A DNA stretch of 64,000 nt from CAVTJL01 sp963735065. Its GTDB lineage: Bacteria > Pseudomonadota > Alphaproteobacteria > Geminicoccales > Geminicoccaceae. Positions 53,510 to 63,022 of the stretch are shown piece after piece (position 1 is the stretch's first letter; every line of letters begins with the position of its first letter). Below the pieces are notes generated by a model. The model had not been told where the DNA came from and did not search any database. It saw nothing but the letters and a program-made list of their open reading frames with translations. The translations under genes and the position numbers were made by a program. The stretch covers positions 2,418,001-2,482,000 of the forward strand of contig CAVTJL010000001.1 in assembly GCA_963735065.1 (NCBI GenBank). Direction: 5' to 3'.

Positions 53510-54109
53510 TCAGAGGCGCTTGATCCAGAACTGCATGCGCTTGTGGCTCTCGGACGCCTCGTCCAGGTCCCGCCACGAGAACATGCAGGTCACATCCTCG
53601 AGCCTTGCGAAGCCTCGCCGCTGCCAGAAGCCGTCGAGCGGCACATAGTCTGGCGGCCGGCGTGGGTGATCGGCCGGGCGGATCACGCCGCAAAAGACGG
53701 CATGGGAGAAGGTGCCGGATCGCCGTGCGTGGGCCTCGCGCTCTCGGAAGAACGCCACGCCGATGCCACGGCCGCGCCACGGCTGCATCAGCACCGACTC
53801 ACCGAAGTAGAACAGCCGTTCCACCGCCAGGCCCGCGGCTTGCAGAGGCGCCTTGACGTTCTCGGGCTCGCCGGCAAGCGGCAACGCCGTGGCGGCCCCC
53901 ACGAGCTCGCCCGCGGCAAAGGCGCCGACGATCACGCTGCCGGGTGTCGCCGCATAGGTCTCGAGATAGCGACGCTCATAGTCGAGCGAGCCGTCATAGA
54001 GATAGGGATAGTCGCGGAACACGGTGATCCGAAGCCGCGCCAGGGCGGGGAGCTGGCCCTCGAGCTCGGCTGCCTCGAGCCGTCGAATCACGACATCCTG
54101 CACGGGCAA
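53510..54109 (-). CDS. GNAT-family N-acetyltransferase
   Basis: The 199-residue protein has the GNAT fold: an N-terminal strand-helix, VGAFAAGELVGAATALPL, and the acetyl-CoA loop region QPWRGRGIGVAFFRERE (Q/R-x-x-G-x-G/A type, about residues 118-134). Substrate unknown. The start at 54109 lies 42 bp downstream of the tRNA-Ala gene. Confidence 0.83.
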   Translation of the reverse strand: MPVQDVVIRRLEAAELEGQLPALARLRITVFRDYPYLYDGSLDYERRYLETYAATPGSVIVGAFAAGELVGAATALPLAGEPENVKAPLQAAGLAVERLFYFGESVLMQPWRGRGIGVAFFREREAHARRSGTFSHAVFCGVIRPADHPRRPPDYVPLDGFWQRRGFARLEDVTCMFSWRDLDEASESHKRMQFWIKRL

Positions 54110-54150
54110 GCCGGGGCGCCTTCTCGGCTTGAGGTTGGTCGGCTTGAGGT

Positions 54151-54226
<76 letters not shown>

Positions 54227-54380
54227 ACGCGGGCGCCATGTATGGGGAGAGCCCGGGGGTGTCAAGGGATCGCCACGTCCGAGGCGGCCGGGGAGGGCTG
54301 GCGACACCTGCCGCATCTTCTATAGTGCGCCGCGCCCGAGGCCGGATGCCCGGGTCCATCACCTGAGCCATAGAGTTCGC

Positions 54381-54662
54381 ATGATCGCTCTCACGAATCT
54401 CCTGGACACCGCCATCCAGATCTACATCTGGCTGCTGATCGCCTATGTGGTGCTGAGCTGGCTGGTGTCGTTCAACGTCATCAACACCGGCAACCGTACC
54501 GTCTACCAGATCGGCGATTTCCTCAATCGCATCACCGAGCCGGCGCTCCGCCCCATCCGCAATGTGCTGCCCAACCTGGGCGGCATCGACATCTCCCCGA
54601 TCATCCTGATCCTCCTCCTCTATTTCATCCGCGATCTCGTGAACGAGTACCTTCGGTACTGA
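54381..54662 (+). CDS. YggT-family membrane protein
   Basis: A 93-residue single-domain YggT protein with two membrane spans around a polar loop: IYIWLLIAYVVLSWL near the N-terminus, LNRITEPALRPIRNVLP in the loop and IDISPIILILLLYFI near the end. The family is linked to membrane homeostasis or cell-division loci. The next gene follows 3 bp later. Confidence 0.92.
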   Translation: MIALTNLLDTAIQIYIWLLIAYVVLSWLVSFNVINTGNRTVYQIGDFLNRITEPALRPIRNVLPNLGGIDISPIILILLLYFIRDLVNEYLRY

Positions 54663-54665
54663 GCC

Positions 54666-54986
54666 TTGGGCGTGCCCTACCGTACGACCTCCCGCGGCAT
54701 CGAGCTTCGGGTGCGTGTCGTGCCCCGCGCGGCACGCGAGGGTGTGGGGGCGCTCTATCGGGATGCGAACGGGGAGAGCTACCTCGTGGTCAAGGTGGGT
54801 GTCCCGCCCGAAGGCGGGCGCGCCAACGCGGCGATGCTTCGCCTCCTCGCGACGGCGCTCGGCCTCGGGGTCTCGTCGCTCGAGCTGGTCGGCGGAGCCG
54901 GCTCGCGCCTGAAGCGGGTCCTCATCGATGCCGATCTCGAGAGCGTGGCGACGCGCCTGGCCCCGCTCCTGGACGGGCGGGCCTGA
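54666..54986 (+). CDS. DUF167 (YggU) family protein
   Basis: A 106-residue DUF167 protein: ELRVRVVPRAAREGVG, VKVGVPPEGGRANAAMLRLLA and LVGGAGSRLKRVLI are the family core. It starts at a TTG (54666) or the GTG two codons later. yggT-yggU linkage is common in bacteria, so co-expression is likely. Function unknown. Confidence 0.9.
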   Translation: MGVPYRTTSRGIELRVRVVPRAAREGVGALYRDANGESYLVVKVGVPPEGGRANAAMLRLLATALGLGVSSLELVGGAGSRLKRVLIDADLESVATRLAPLLDGRA

Positions 54987-55049
54987 GGGCGCAGGCAGCC
55001 TCGCGCGAAAGCTGATGGATCACCCCGCAGGAACGGAAGGGCCCGGCTG

Positions 55050-55958
55050 ATGGCACAGCTGATCGACGGCAAGGCGGCGGCTGCGCGGCTGCGTGATCGC
55101 GTCGCCCTGGAGGCTGCCGGTCTCGCCGCCCGTATTGGCCGTCCCGCGGGACTTCGCGTGGTGCTCGTAGGCGACCATCCGGCGAGCGCTGCCTATGTCC
55201 GCACCAAGGAGCGCATGGCGCAGGCCGCGGGCATCGACGCCCTCACCATCCGGCTCGACGATAGCGTCGGCGAGGCGGCGCTGCTGGCCCGGCTCCGCGA
55301 GCTCAACGAGGACCCGCGAATCGACGGCATCCTCGTGCAGCTGCCACTGCCGCCGCACATCGAGGTGGCGAAGGTCATCCAGGAGATCGACCCGGCCAAG
55401 GACGTCGACGGGTTCCATCCGCTCAATGTCGGCCGGCTGGTGAGCGCATCGGGGGCGCAGCCGAGCGATCTCCTCGTGCCCTGCACGCCGCGCGGCTGCG
55501 TCAAGCTCCTCGAGGCAACCCTTGGCGCCGAGGGGCTGAAGGGGAAGCGCGCTCTGGTCATCGGCCGCTCGACGATCGTGGGCAAGCCCCTGGCGGCGCT
55601 GCTGCTCGGGCGGGACTGCACGGTCACCATCGCCCACTCGAGGACCCGCGACCTCGAGGCCGAGACCCGCCGCGCCGAGATCGTCGTGGCGGCGATCGGC
55701 AGGCCCGAGCATGTCGCTGGCGACTGGATCGCGGAGGGGGCCGTGGTGATCGATGTGGGCATCAATCGCGTGCCGGCGCCGGGGGGCGGAAGCCGCCTCG
55801 TGGGCGATGTGGGCTTCGCGGAGGCGTCGCGTCGCGCGCTGGCGATCACGCCCGTGCCAGGCGGTGTCGGCCCGATGACCGTGGCCTGCCTCCTCGAGAA
55901 CACCCTGATCGCCTGCCGCGCGCGGCTCGGCATCGGGCCAAGCCTACTGGACGCGTGA
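55050..55958 (+). CDS. folD: FolD, methylenetetrahydrofolate dehydrogenase/cyclohydrolase
   Basis: A 302-residue FolD. The catalytic Lys lies in AAYVRTKERMAQ (about residue 52), followed by DGILVQLPLPPHI, PCTPRGCVKLLE, the NADP-binding GRSTIVGKPLA and the C-terminal TPVPGGVGPMTVA. It interconverts methylene-, methenyl- and formyl-tetrahydrofolate in the cytoplasm. It is 63 bp after the DUF167 gene. Confidence 0.97.
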   Translation: MAQLIDGKAAAARLRDRVALEAAGLAARIGRPAGLRVVLVGDHPASAAYVRTKERMAQAAGIDALTIRLDDSVGEAALLARLRELNEDPRIDGILVQLPLPPHIEVAKVIQEIDPAKDVDGFHPLNVGRLVSASGAQPSDLLVPCTPRGCVKLLEATLGAEGLKGKRALVIGRSTIVGKPLAALLLGRDCTVTIAHSRTRDLEAETRRAEIVVAAIGRPEHVAGDWIAEGAVVIDVGINRVPAPGGGSRLVGDVGFAEASRRALAITPVPGGVGPMTVACLLENTLIACRARLGIGPSLLDA

Positions 55959-55976
55959 CCGTCTCGGGCTCCCGGC

Positions 55977-56687
55977 TCAGGCGACAGCCGCCTCCTCGGG
56001 GGCGTGCTCGGCTTCCGGCTCCTTGAGCACGTAGCCGCGGCCCCACACCGTCTCGATGTAGCTCGGGCCGCCGGTGAGCCCGGCAATCTTCTTCCTCAGC
56101 TTGCAGATGAAGACATCGATGATCTTGAGCTCGGGCTCGTCGATCCCGCCATAGAGATGGTCGAGGAACATCTCCTTGGTCAGCGTGGTGCCCCGTCTCA
56201 GGGCGAGAAGCTCGAGGATCGCATACTCCTTGCCGGTGACATGAACGCGACGCCCCGCGATCTCGACCGAGCGCGCGTCGATGTTGACCACCATCTTGCC
56301 AATGCGGATCACGGAGTCCGAGTGGCCCTTCGAGCGTCGGACGATGGCCTGGATGCGCGCCACGAACTCGGCGCGGTTGAAGGGCTTGGTGATGTAGTCG
56401 TCGGCCCCCCCGGTCAGGCCGCGCACCTTGTCGGTGACCTCCGCCCTGCCCGAGAGGATGAGGACCGGTGTCGGAACCTTGGCCGCCCGCAGTCGCCTCA
56501 CGACCTCGTAGCCGTCGATGTCCGGGAGCCGCAGGTCCAAAATAATAATGTCGAAGTCATAGAGCTTCGCGAGCTCTATGCCCTCCTCACCATGGTCGGT
56601 GGGCTCGAAAACGATGTTCTCGCTGCGAAGGGCGGTCTCGATCAGCCTCGCCGAGACCGGGTCGTCCTCAATGACCAGTGCTCGCAT
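55977..56687 (-). CDS. ctrA: CtrA cell-cycle response regulator
   Basis: The 236-residue protein is an OmpR-type regulator very close to Caulobacter CtrA. The receiver has phospho-acceptor D51 (IIILDLRLPDIDGYE), and the winged-helix part has TKEMFLDHLYGGIDEPELKI and VFICKLRKKIAG. I use the ATG at 56687 (MRALVIEDD), the family start. It controls replication, division and flagellar genes in alphaproteobacteria. It sits divergently beside fliI with a CtrA box in between. It ends in an Ala/Val-rich tail like the ClpXP-sensitive end of Caulobacter CtrA. Confidence 0.95.
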   Translation of the reverse strand: MRALVIEDDPVSARLIETALRSENIVFEPTDHGEEGIELAKLYDFDIIILDLRLPDIDGYEVVRRLRAAKVPTPVLILSGRAEVTDKVRGLTGGADDYITKPFNRAEFVARIQAIVRRSKGHSDSVIRIGKMVVNIDARSVEIAGRRVHVTGKEYAILELLALRRGTTLTKEMFLDHLYGGIDEPELKIIDVFICKLRKKIAGLTGGPSYIETVWGRGYVLKEPEAEHAPEEAAVA

Positions 56688-56756
56688 GACCTGCTCCGTT
56701 GCTCGGGCTTCAGGACTCCCCCAAGCCGACACTGCCGTAACCTTAAGGGAATTCTC

Positions 56757-56771
56757 TTAAGCCAGTCTTAA
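56757..56771. promoter_or_regulatory. CtrA box (TTAA-N7-TTAA) between ctrA and fliI
   Basis: TTAA-GCCAGTC-TTAA exactly fits the CtrA consensus. A third TTAA lies 10 nt to the left (56743-56746). The box is about 70 bp upstream of ctrA and about 170 bp upstream of fliI, so it could serve autoregulation, fliI control, or both. Confidence 0.75.
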
Positions 56772-56941
56772 AGGATGGGGGTCCATTCTCGCAGCCATCG
56801 GATGAGCCGGGGACCCTCATGCCGGGCACATCCTAGGAGTGATACAATCACGAGTTTAACAAGACTGCAACCTAAAAGAGCATATCTTAGCTTTCATACC
56901 CTCTATGAGGGTGTCTTGGCTGCCAAGAGCGGACGGGATGG

Positions 56942-58309
56942 ATGAGCTGTGGCGTGGTGGGTGTGACTGCTGACCTTGGCGGGATGGAGCTCGACCGGCG
57001 CGGGGGTCGTGTTCACCGTTGCTCCGGGCGGCTGCTGAGCTGCCGCGAGCTGGGCGCCGAGACGGGCATCGGCAGCATGTGTCTGGTCGAGCGCGGCACC
57101 GGCACGACCCAGCTGCCCTTCGACGAGCAAGGCGCCCTGCTCGCAGAGGTTGTAGGCTTCGACGAGCAGGGAGCCAGCCTTCTTCCCTACGAGGATGTCG
57201 CCGGTATCGGCCTCGGCGCGCGCGTATGGGTCGACCGGCGGGCCGGGATCCTCCGACCCGACCGCTCATGGCTGGGACGCGTGCTCGACGCGCTCGGTCA
57301 TCCTTTGGACGATGGCCCGCCGCTCGCGCCCGGCCCGAGGGCCTATCCGATCCAGGCAAGCCCTCCCATGGCGCATCGGCGGCAGCTCGTGGGCGAGCGG
57401 CTGACCTTGGGCGTGCGGGCGCTCGACCTGTTCACCCCATGCTGCGCCGGTCAGCGCATGGGGATCTTCGCGGGCTCCGGCGTGGGCAAGTCGACGCTGG
57501 CGTCGATGCTTGCGCGCGGCACCGACGCGGACGCCCTGGTCGTCGGGCTCGTCGGCGAGCGAGGACGGGAGGTCAACGAGCTGCTGACCCGCACGTTGGA
57601 TGGCGAGTCTCGCGCCAGGAGCGTGGTCGTCGTGGCGACCTCGGACATGCCTGCCATGATGCGGCGTCGTGGCGCCTATGTGGCGCTGACGGTGGCCGAG
57701 CACCTGCGTGACCAGGGGCTACGTGTCCTCTGCCTGCTCGACAGCGTGACGCGCTTTGCCATGGCCCTTCGCGAGATCTACCTCGCGGCAGGCCAGCCGC
57801 CGACCACCAAGGGCTATCCGCCGGGCGTCTTCGCGGAGCTGCCCCGGCTTCTGGAGCGCGCCGGCCCGGGGGAAGGCCGGGGCAGCATCACGGGCCTCTT
57901 CACCGTGCTCGTCGAGGGCGACGACACCAACGAGCCGATTGCCGACGCGGTGCGCGGCATCCTCGACGGCCACATTCTCCTCGACCGCCAGATCGCCGAG
58001 GCGGGGCGGTTCCCGGCGGTCGACGTCCTGCGCAGCGTCTCCCGCACGGCGCCGGGCTGCTACGCCCCCGCGGAGCGTCGGCTCGTGGGCGAGGCACGCC
58101 GGCTCATGGCCGCGCATGCGGAGATGGCCGAGCTGATCCAGGTCGGCGCCTACAGACCGGGTGCCAATCCACTGGTCGATCGGGCGATCGCCGTCCGGCC
58201 GGCGCTCGAGGCCCTTCTCGCCCAGGCGCCCGACGACGCGCCGGATACGAGCGTCCCCTTCGAGCGCCTGGCCCGGGTCTTGGGGACGGAGGAGGCTGCA
58301 TCGCCGTGA
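56942..58309 (+). CDS. fliI: FliI flagellar export ATPase
   Basis: A 455-residue F1-beta-like ATPase: Walker A GIFAGSGVGKSTLA (about residue 180), GLVGERGREVNEL, the Walker B region VLCLLDSVTRFAMALREI and SRTAPGCYAPAERRLVGEAR. It energises flagellar type III export with FliJ and FliH. The first about 25 residues are variable and the start could lie slightly downstream. Its stop overlaps fliJ by 4 bp. Only these two flagellar genes are in the window. Confidence 0.94.
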   Translation: MSCGVVGVTADLGGMELDRRGGRVHRCSGRLLSCRELGAETGIGSMCLVERGTGTTQLPFDEQGALLAEVVGFDEQGASLLPYEDVAGIGLGARVWVDRRAGILRPDRSWLGRVLDALGHPLDDGPPLAPGPRAYPIQASPPMAHRRQLVGERLTLGVRALDLFTPCCAGQRMGIFAGSGVGKSTLASMLARGTDADALVVGLVGERGREVNELLTRTLDGESRARSVVVVATSDMPAMMRRRGAYVALTVAEHLRDQGLRVLCLLDSVTRFAMALREIYLAAGQPPTTKGYPPGVFAELPRLLERAGPGEGRGSITGLFTVLVEGDDTNEPIADAVRGILDGHILLDRQIAEAGRFPAVDVLRSVSRTAPGCYAPAERRLVGEARRLMAAHAEMAELIQVGAYRPGANPLVDRAIAVRPALEALLAQAPDDAPDTSVPFERLARVLGTEEAASP

Positions 58310-58734
58310 GGAGCAAGCCTCTGCTGATCCTGGCGCGGCTCGAGCGCCAGGGGCTGAACGGGCGGCGTCAGGCGCTGGCAGCCTGCGAGCGCGAGCTGGC
58401 GGACGCCCGGGACGCGCTCGGGCGGCTGGACAGCAGCATCGCCGGCGAGATGGCGCTTTCCTGGACACTGCCCGGCGGTGCCAGGCTCGGCTCGGCCTTC
58501 CTGGGTGGTGTTGGGATGCGTCGGGCGGCGTTGCAGGAGCGGATCGTCGCGCTCGGCGCACGGCACGGCGAGGCGCTGAGGGACGTTCGCGCGCAGGCCG
58601 GGAAGCTGAAGCAGATCACCCTGCTGGCGGAACGCGCCAGGATGCGGGAAGACACCGCGGCGATGCGCAAGGAAGGCGCCGTCCTCGACGAGCAGGCCGC
58701 CCTCCGCCACGGCTACGGCGTCGGTGGGCCCTAG
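58306..58734 (+). CDS. fliJ: FliJ flagellar export chaperone
   Basis: The 142-residue, almost fully helical, Arg/Ala-rich protein directly follows fliI with a 4-bp overlap, the standard place of fliJ. It starts LLILARLERQGLNGRRQALA and forms two long helices, as expected of a FliJ coiled coil. Sequence similarity in this family is weak, so the call rests on position and composition. Its 3' end overlaps the convergent ferredoxin gene by 4 bp. Confidence 0.8.
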   Translation: MRSKPLLILARLERQGLNGRRQALAACERELADARDALGRLDSSIAGEMALSWTLPGGARLGSAFLGGVGMRRAALQERIVALGARHGEALRDVRAQAGKLKQITLLAERARMREDTAAMRKEGAVLDEQAALRHGYGVGGP

Positions 58735-59045
58735 AACTCCGGTGCCAGCTTCACCCGCAGGCCATCCAGGCCCTCGTGGAACTTGAGCTGGCAGGAGAGG
58801 CGGGAGTTGTCCTGCACCTGGAACGCCTCGTCGAGCATCATGTTCTCGTCGGCGTCGGCCGATTCGAGCTTGGGGAGCCATGTCTCGTCGACATAGACGT
58901 GGCAGGTGGCGCAGGCGCAGCAGCCACCGCAGGCCGCCTCGATCGGCAGGTCTGCGTCGCGGATGATCTCCATGACGGACCAGCCGACCGTGGCCTCGAG
59001 GACGTGCTCGACGTCCTCCCGATCAACGCAGATGACGCTCGGCAT
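58731..59045 (-). CDS. [2Fe-2S] ferredoxin, adrenodoxin/putidaredoxin type
   Basis: A 104-residue vertebrate-type ferredoxin with the cluster motif CGGCCACATCHVYVDE (Cys near residues 39, 45 and 48) and the fourth Cys in NSRLSCQLKF near residue 85. The next gene upstream in the same strand encodes a ferredoxin-NADP reductase-type flavoprotein ending one base before this start, so they probably form an electron-transfer pair. Confidence 0.93.
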   Translation of the reverse strand: MPSVICVDREDVEHVLEATVGWSVMEIIRDADLPIEAACGGCCACATCHVYVDETWLPKLESADADENMMLDEAFQVQDNSRLSCQLKFHEGLDGLRVKLAPEF

Positions 59046-60077
59046 TCAGGAGACACCCAGTCGCTTGTGGAGCTCGGTGCTCGACGTCGTATAGCGGAAC
59101 ACGAGCTTCTTCTCGGGATGGCAGTAGTGGAACGCCTTCTGGCACATCAAGGCCGCCTCATGGAAGCCCGAGAGAATGAGCTTGAGCTTGCCGGGGTAGG
59201 ACACGATGTCGCCGATGCCGAAGATCCCGGGCACGTTCGTCTCGAAGGTCGTCGTGTCGACGAGGATCAGGTTGCGCTCGAGGTTGAGGCCCCAGCCCGC
59301 GATCGGCCCGAGCTCCATCTTGAGGCCATAGAAGGCAAGCAGCGCGTCGCACGGCAGGACCAGCTCCTTGCCGTCGTTGCCCTTGACCGTGACCGATTCG
59401 AGCTGCGATCCGTGGCCGTCCAGCGCGGCCACCTGGCCGATCACCAGCTCCATGGCGCCGCTCTCGACCAGGCGTCGCATCTTCTCGACGGAATCGGGTG
59501 CCGCCCGAAACTCGTCGCGACGATGGACCAGCGCCATGCTGCGGGCGAGCGGCTGCAGGTTCAAGACCCAGTCGAGCGCCGAGTCGCCGCCGCCGGCCAC
59601 GACCACGCGCCGGTCGCGGAACAATTCCATCTTGCGCACGGCGTAGAAGAGCGAGGTCGCCTCGAAGGCCTCGGCGCCGGGCAGCGGCATCCGGCGCGGC
59701 ACGAAGCTGCCGGCGCCGGCGGCGATCACGACGACGGACGCCTCGAAGACCGTTCCGGCCGTGGTGGCCAGCCGCCACCGTCCGTCGTCGAGCCGCTCCA
59801 GCCGCTCGGCCTGCTGGCGAAGATGGAAGACGGGCTCGAACGGCTTGATCTGCTCCATCAGATTGTCGACCAGCTCCTGGCCCGTGCAGCGCGGCACGGC
59901 CGGGATGTCGTAGATGGGCTTGTCGGGATACAGCTCGGCGCATTGACCGCCGATCTTGTCCAGATTGTCGACGAGCTGGCAGCGCAGACCGAGCAGGCCC
60001 GCCTCGAACACGGCGAAGAGGCCGACCGGGCCGGCGCCGATGATCACCATGTCGGTTTGAATGACGTCGTCGGGCAT
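59046..60077 (-). CDS. Ferredoxin-NADP+ reductase, thioredoxin-reductase-like (type 2)
   Basis: A 343-residue flavoprotein with FAD motif VIIGAGPVGLFAVFEAGLLG (about residues 11-30), KIGGQCAELYPDKPIYDIP, the NADPH motif VVVAGGGDSALDW and GIFGIGDIVSYPGK. It lacks the CxxC of thioredoxin reductase. These traits mark YumC-type ferredoxin/flavodoxin-NADP reductases. The ATG at 60077 matches the family start. The adjacent ferredoxin is the likely partner. Confidence 0.9.
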   Translation of the reverse strand: MPDDVIQTDMVIIGAGPVGLFAVFEAGLLGLRCQLVDNLDKIGGQCAELYPDKPIYDIPAVPRCTGQELVDNLMEQIKPFEPVFHLRQQAERLERLDDGRWRLATTAGTVFEASVVVIAAGAGSFVPRRMPLPGAEAFEATSLFYAVRKMELFRDRRVVVAGGGDSALDWVLNLQPLARSMALVHRRDEFRAAPDSVEKMRRLVESGAMELVIGQVAALDGHGSQLESVTVKGNDGKELVLPCDALLAFYGLKMELGPIAGWGLNLERNLILVDTTTFETNVPGIFGIGDIVSYPGKLKLILSGFHEAALMCQKAFHYCHPEKKLVFRYTTSSTELHKRLGVS

Positions 60078-60276
60078 GATCGCTGTCGCAGTACGCTCGC
60101 GCTTGCTGGTCGGACGGGGTGAGCCGCTCGAGGTGTCCACAAATCCGCCGCGGCCGTTCCTGCGACCGTCGACCGCGTGCACCTACCACCGGAGCGCCCG
60201 GGCGGCAACGCCGCCGCCTTTCCCGGCGCCGGAAGCCAGCGGCAGCGATGCGCCTGAAGGGCTTGGCGTTGACGGC

Positions 60277-60600
60277 TCAGTGGCGCTTGCGCGCCTCGAC
60301 CATCGGCCAAAGATCATAGGTCGCATAGAACTCGCTGCGGAAGGCCTTCCAGGCCGTCTGCTCGATGGCGACGTTGACATCCCGCAGCCTCGAGGCCGGC
60401 AGGCGCAGCGTGACGACCTGGCCGATGCCCATCAGCACATGCCAGGAGACGACCTGGACGCCTTCGGGCGGGAAGCGCTGCCAGAAGCCGGAGGCATCGA
60501 GGTCGGCCTGGATCTCGGCCAGCGTCTTCGACTGGTCGTGACGCAGGAAGACGGTCAACATCAGCTCGTCGCTCGGCTCTGCCACAGGCTCGGTCCCCAT
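60277..60600 (-). CDS. Hypothetical protein, about 107 residues
   Basis: Starting at the ATG at 60600, this small soluble protein reads LMLTVFLRHDQSKTLAEIQA, GFWQRFPPEGVQVVSWHVLMG and GQVVTLRLPASRLRDVNVAI. Alternating strands and helices suggest a ferredoxin-like alpha/beta fold, possibly a small dimeric barrel. Codon use looks like a real gene. No family recognised. The frame stays open far upstream, but that part is Arg/Pro-rich and unlike protein. Confidence 0.6.
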   Translation of the reverse strand: MGTEPVAEPSDELMLTVFLRHDQSKTLAEIQADLDASGFWQRFPPEGVQVVSWHVLMGIGQVVTLRLPASRLRDVNVAIEQTAWKAFRSEFYATYDLWPMVEARKRH

Positions 60601-60943
60601 CTGGCTCCGGACGTGTCGGTTGTCCCGGAGTGTCTTGAAAGTGGATGCACGAAGGTGGTGGCCAGGCGCCACTGTCAACCCCGGCCTGCCGTCGGCGTGC
60701 AGGGACGGTGGCTCTGGCACGTCGCGCGTGATGCGCGGTTGTGGTTTAGATCGCCGATGCGAGCCTGCGCGCCCGCGGGGCCGACCTCGTCGCTCCGCGC
60801 CGGGTCGTGCTCGATCGCGGCGCGACCGGGCGCTCGGCCCGAGATGCGGTCCGGCGTTGGGCAGGACAGGCCATGGCGACGGGTGTCGGCGTGCAATTCC
60901 CGAGCTAGAGTTTTGGCCCCGAGCCGGAGTTTTTGCACTGGAG
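60601..60943. other. Divergent intergenic region before the FAD oxidase
   Basis: About 340 bp between two divergent genes. No gene, consensus promoter or strong palindrome seen. Confidence 0.5.
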
Positions 60944-62362
60944 ATGACCCACTCATCCGATCCGGCCACGGACGAGCCCCGCCCGGCGACGCGATCCGCG
61001 CTTGCGGAGCTGGCGCATCTCGATGTCGAGACGGACCCCAACCGCGTGCGCCGACGCTCGCGTGACTTCTACTGGTACAGTCCGGTCCTGAAGCGAAAGC
61101 TCGCGTCGGTCACGGCCGAGGCTGTGGTCACGCCCCGCAGTGAGGCCGAGGTGGTGGAGGTCCTCCGGGCCTGTCATCGACACCGCGTCCCGGTCACGCC
61201 ACGGGGTGGCGGCACAGGCAATTACGGCCAGGCGATGCCCCTTCGCGGCGGCATCGTCCTCGATCTGTCGGCGCTCACCGCGATCCGGGAGATCGGGAAC
61301 GGGTTCTGCCGCGTCGAGGCGGGGCTGAAGCTGGCCGACCTCGACGCCGCCGCCCGAGCGCGCTCGGGCCAGGAGCTGCGCTTCCATCCCAGCACCTGGC
61401 GGACCGCGACGATCGGCGGCTTCATCGCGGGCGGCTCGGGCGGTGTCGGCAGCGTCGGGTGGGGCACGTTGCGCGACCGCGGCAACGTCATCGCTGCTCG
61501 CATCGTCACCGCGGAGCCCGAGCCGCGCATTCTCGACCTCGGGGGCGGCGATGTGCGCCGGGTCATCCATGCCTACGGCACCAACGGCGTGATCACCGAG
61601 CTCACGGTACCGCTGGCGCCGGCCTATCGCTGGGTGGAGCTGATCGTCGGCCTCGACGACTTCATGGCCGCCGTGCGCTGCGCCGACGCCATCGCGCACG
61701 AGGATGGCATCGCCAAGAAGCTCGTCACGGTGGTGGCGGCGCCGGTGCCGCGCCAGTACCTCTTTCCGAGGCTCGTCGATGAGGGAACGAGCGTGATCCT
61801 GCTCATGGTGGCCGACATGGCCATCGGAGCATTGCGCGAGGCGCTGGCTCCGCATGCCGGCCGGATCCTCCATGAGGCGGTGGTCGAGGAGCTGCCGCCC
61901 GGCCGCCCCCCGCTCTTCGAGCACAGCTGGAATCACACGACGCTCCAGGCTCTCAAGCACGATCGCTCGATCACCTACCTGCAGGTCTTCTATCCGCCTC
62001 CCGACCATGTGGCGCGGGTCGAGCACCTCCACAGGCACTTCGGCGACGAGGTGCCGATGCATCTGGAGTTTCTCAAGAGCGGCGGTCGTATCGCCTGCAG
62101 CGGCCTGCCGCTGGTGCGCTTCACGAGCGAGGAGCGGCTCTATGAGATCATCCGCTATCACAACGACTTCGGTTGTCCCATCTACGATCCGCACGTGTTC
62201 ACGCTCGAGGAGGCGGGCAGAAAGCGGGTCGACGACGCCCAGCTCGCCTTCAAGCGCGAGGCCGATCCTCTGGGCATCCTGAACCCGGGCAAGATGCTGA
62301 GCTTCGATCAGCCCGCGGAGGGGCCCACGGCATCGCATGGCTTCATGTTCGAGAGCCACTAG
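60944..62362 (+). CDS. FAD-binding oxidase/dehydrogenase (GlcD/vanillyl-alcohol oxidase group)
   Basis: The 472-residue flavoprotein has the PCMH-type FAD domain: VTPRSEAEVVEVLRACHRHR, PRGGGTGNYGQAMPLRGGIV (about residues 85-105) and GGFIAGGSGGVGSVGWGTLRD. The C-terminal cap ends in ADPLGILNPGKM, the usual family close. GGAG precedes the ATG. It probably oxidises a 2-hydroxy acid or similar substrate. It has no fused Fe-S domain. Confidence 0.85.
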   Translation: MTHSSDPATDEPRPATRSALAELAHLDVETDPNRVRRRSRDFYWYSPVLKRKLASVTAEAVVTPRSEAEVVEVLRACHRHRVPVTPRGGGTGNYGQAMPLRGGIVLDLSALTAIREIGNGFCRVEAGLKLADLDAAARARSGQELRFHPSTWRTATIGGFIAGGSGGVGSVGWGTLRDRGNVIAARIVTAEPEPRILDLGGGDVRRVIHAYGTNGVITELTVPLAPAYRWVELIVGLDDFMAAVRCADAIAHEDGIAKKLVTVVAAPVPRQYLFPRLVDEGTSVILLMVADMAIGALREALAPHAGRILHEAVVEELPPGRPPLFEHSWNHTTLQALKHDRSITYLQVFYPPPDHVARVEHLHRHFGDEVPMHLEFLKSGGRIACSGLPLVRFTSEERLYEIIRYHNDFGCPIYDPHVFTLEEAGRKRVDDAQLAFKREADPLGILNPGKMLSFDQPAEGPTASHGFMFESH

Positions 62363-62480
62363 CGTTCAGCACGGGCGTCGATGGATCATGCCGGAAGCAG
62401 CGAGCGACCGCCGCGGCGCTCTGCCCGGAAGGTGGTACGGGCCGATCAGATGAGCCGATGTCGCCCCTATACGCCCTCGA

Positions 62481-62738
62481 TCAGGGTTGGGCGGCCTCGG
62501 CCTTGCGGGCTTTGGCACGCGGCTTCGCCGCCTGCTTGCCGGACGCCTGCCTCGCTTCCTTCGCCCTCGCGAGCTTTGCCTCGTGTCGGGCGCCCACCTC
62601 GGCCTGGATGGCGGGGATCAGGTCCGCCGCGGCCATCCGTTGTGCAGGTGAGCCCGTCTGCTCCAGGCGCTTCGCGTTCTCCTCGAGCACGCCCAGCGCC
62701 TTGTCCTCCATCTGCGGCAGCTTGGCGATGAGACTCAT
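62481..62738 (-). CDS. Small Lys/Ala-rich helical protein (85 residues)
   Basis: The ATG at 62738 is preceded by AGGAAGGAAG, a strong ribosome site. The protein is helical (MEDKALGVLEENAKRLEQTG) with a Lys/Arg/Ala-rich tail (KQAAKPRAKARKAEAAQP), like small nucleic-acid-associated proteins. No family recognised. Confidence 0.6.
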   Translation of the reverse strand: MSLIAKLPQMEDKALGVLEENAKRLEQTGSPAQRMAAADLIPAIQAEVGARHEAKLARAKEARQASGKQAAKPRAKARKAEAAQP

Positions 62739-63022
62739 GGTCCTGCTTCCTTCCTGACCAGCAGGCGCGCCGCTCGGCCTGCACGGTCAATGCTTGTTTG
62801 GCCCGCTGGATCTCGCCGTTCCCGCCAAGACGGGACACGACTGGCGAGACCGCACGACCGCGGCGGTAAAGCGCGGGCGACGAATGGGAACTGCACCCCT
62901 TAAACTGGTAGCGGCAGAAGGAGGTTGCAATGCGCGGCCTTAGCGCCGGGGCATGGCGACGGAGCCGGTCGAGGCGGGGCGGCCTCCGGCGGAACGTCCG
63001 GGCCAGGAGCCGAGGGCCGTGC

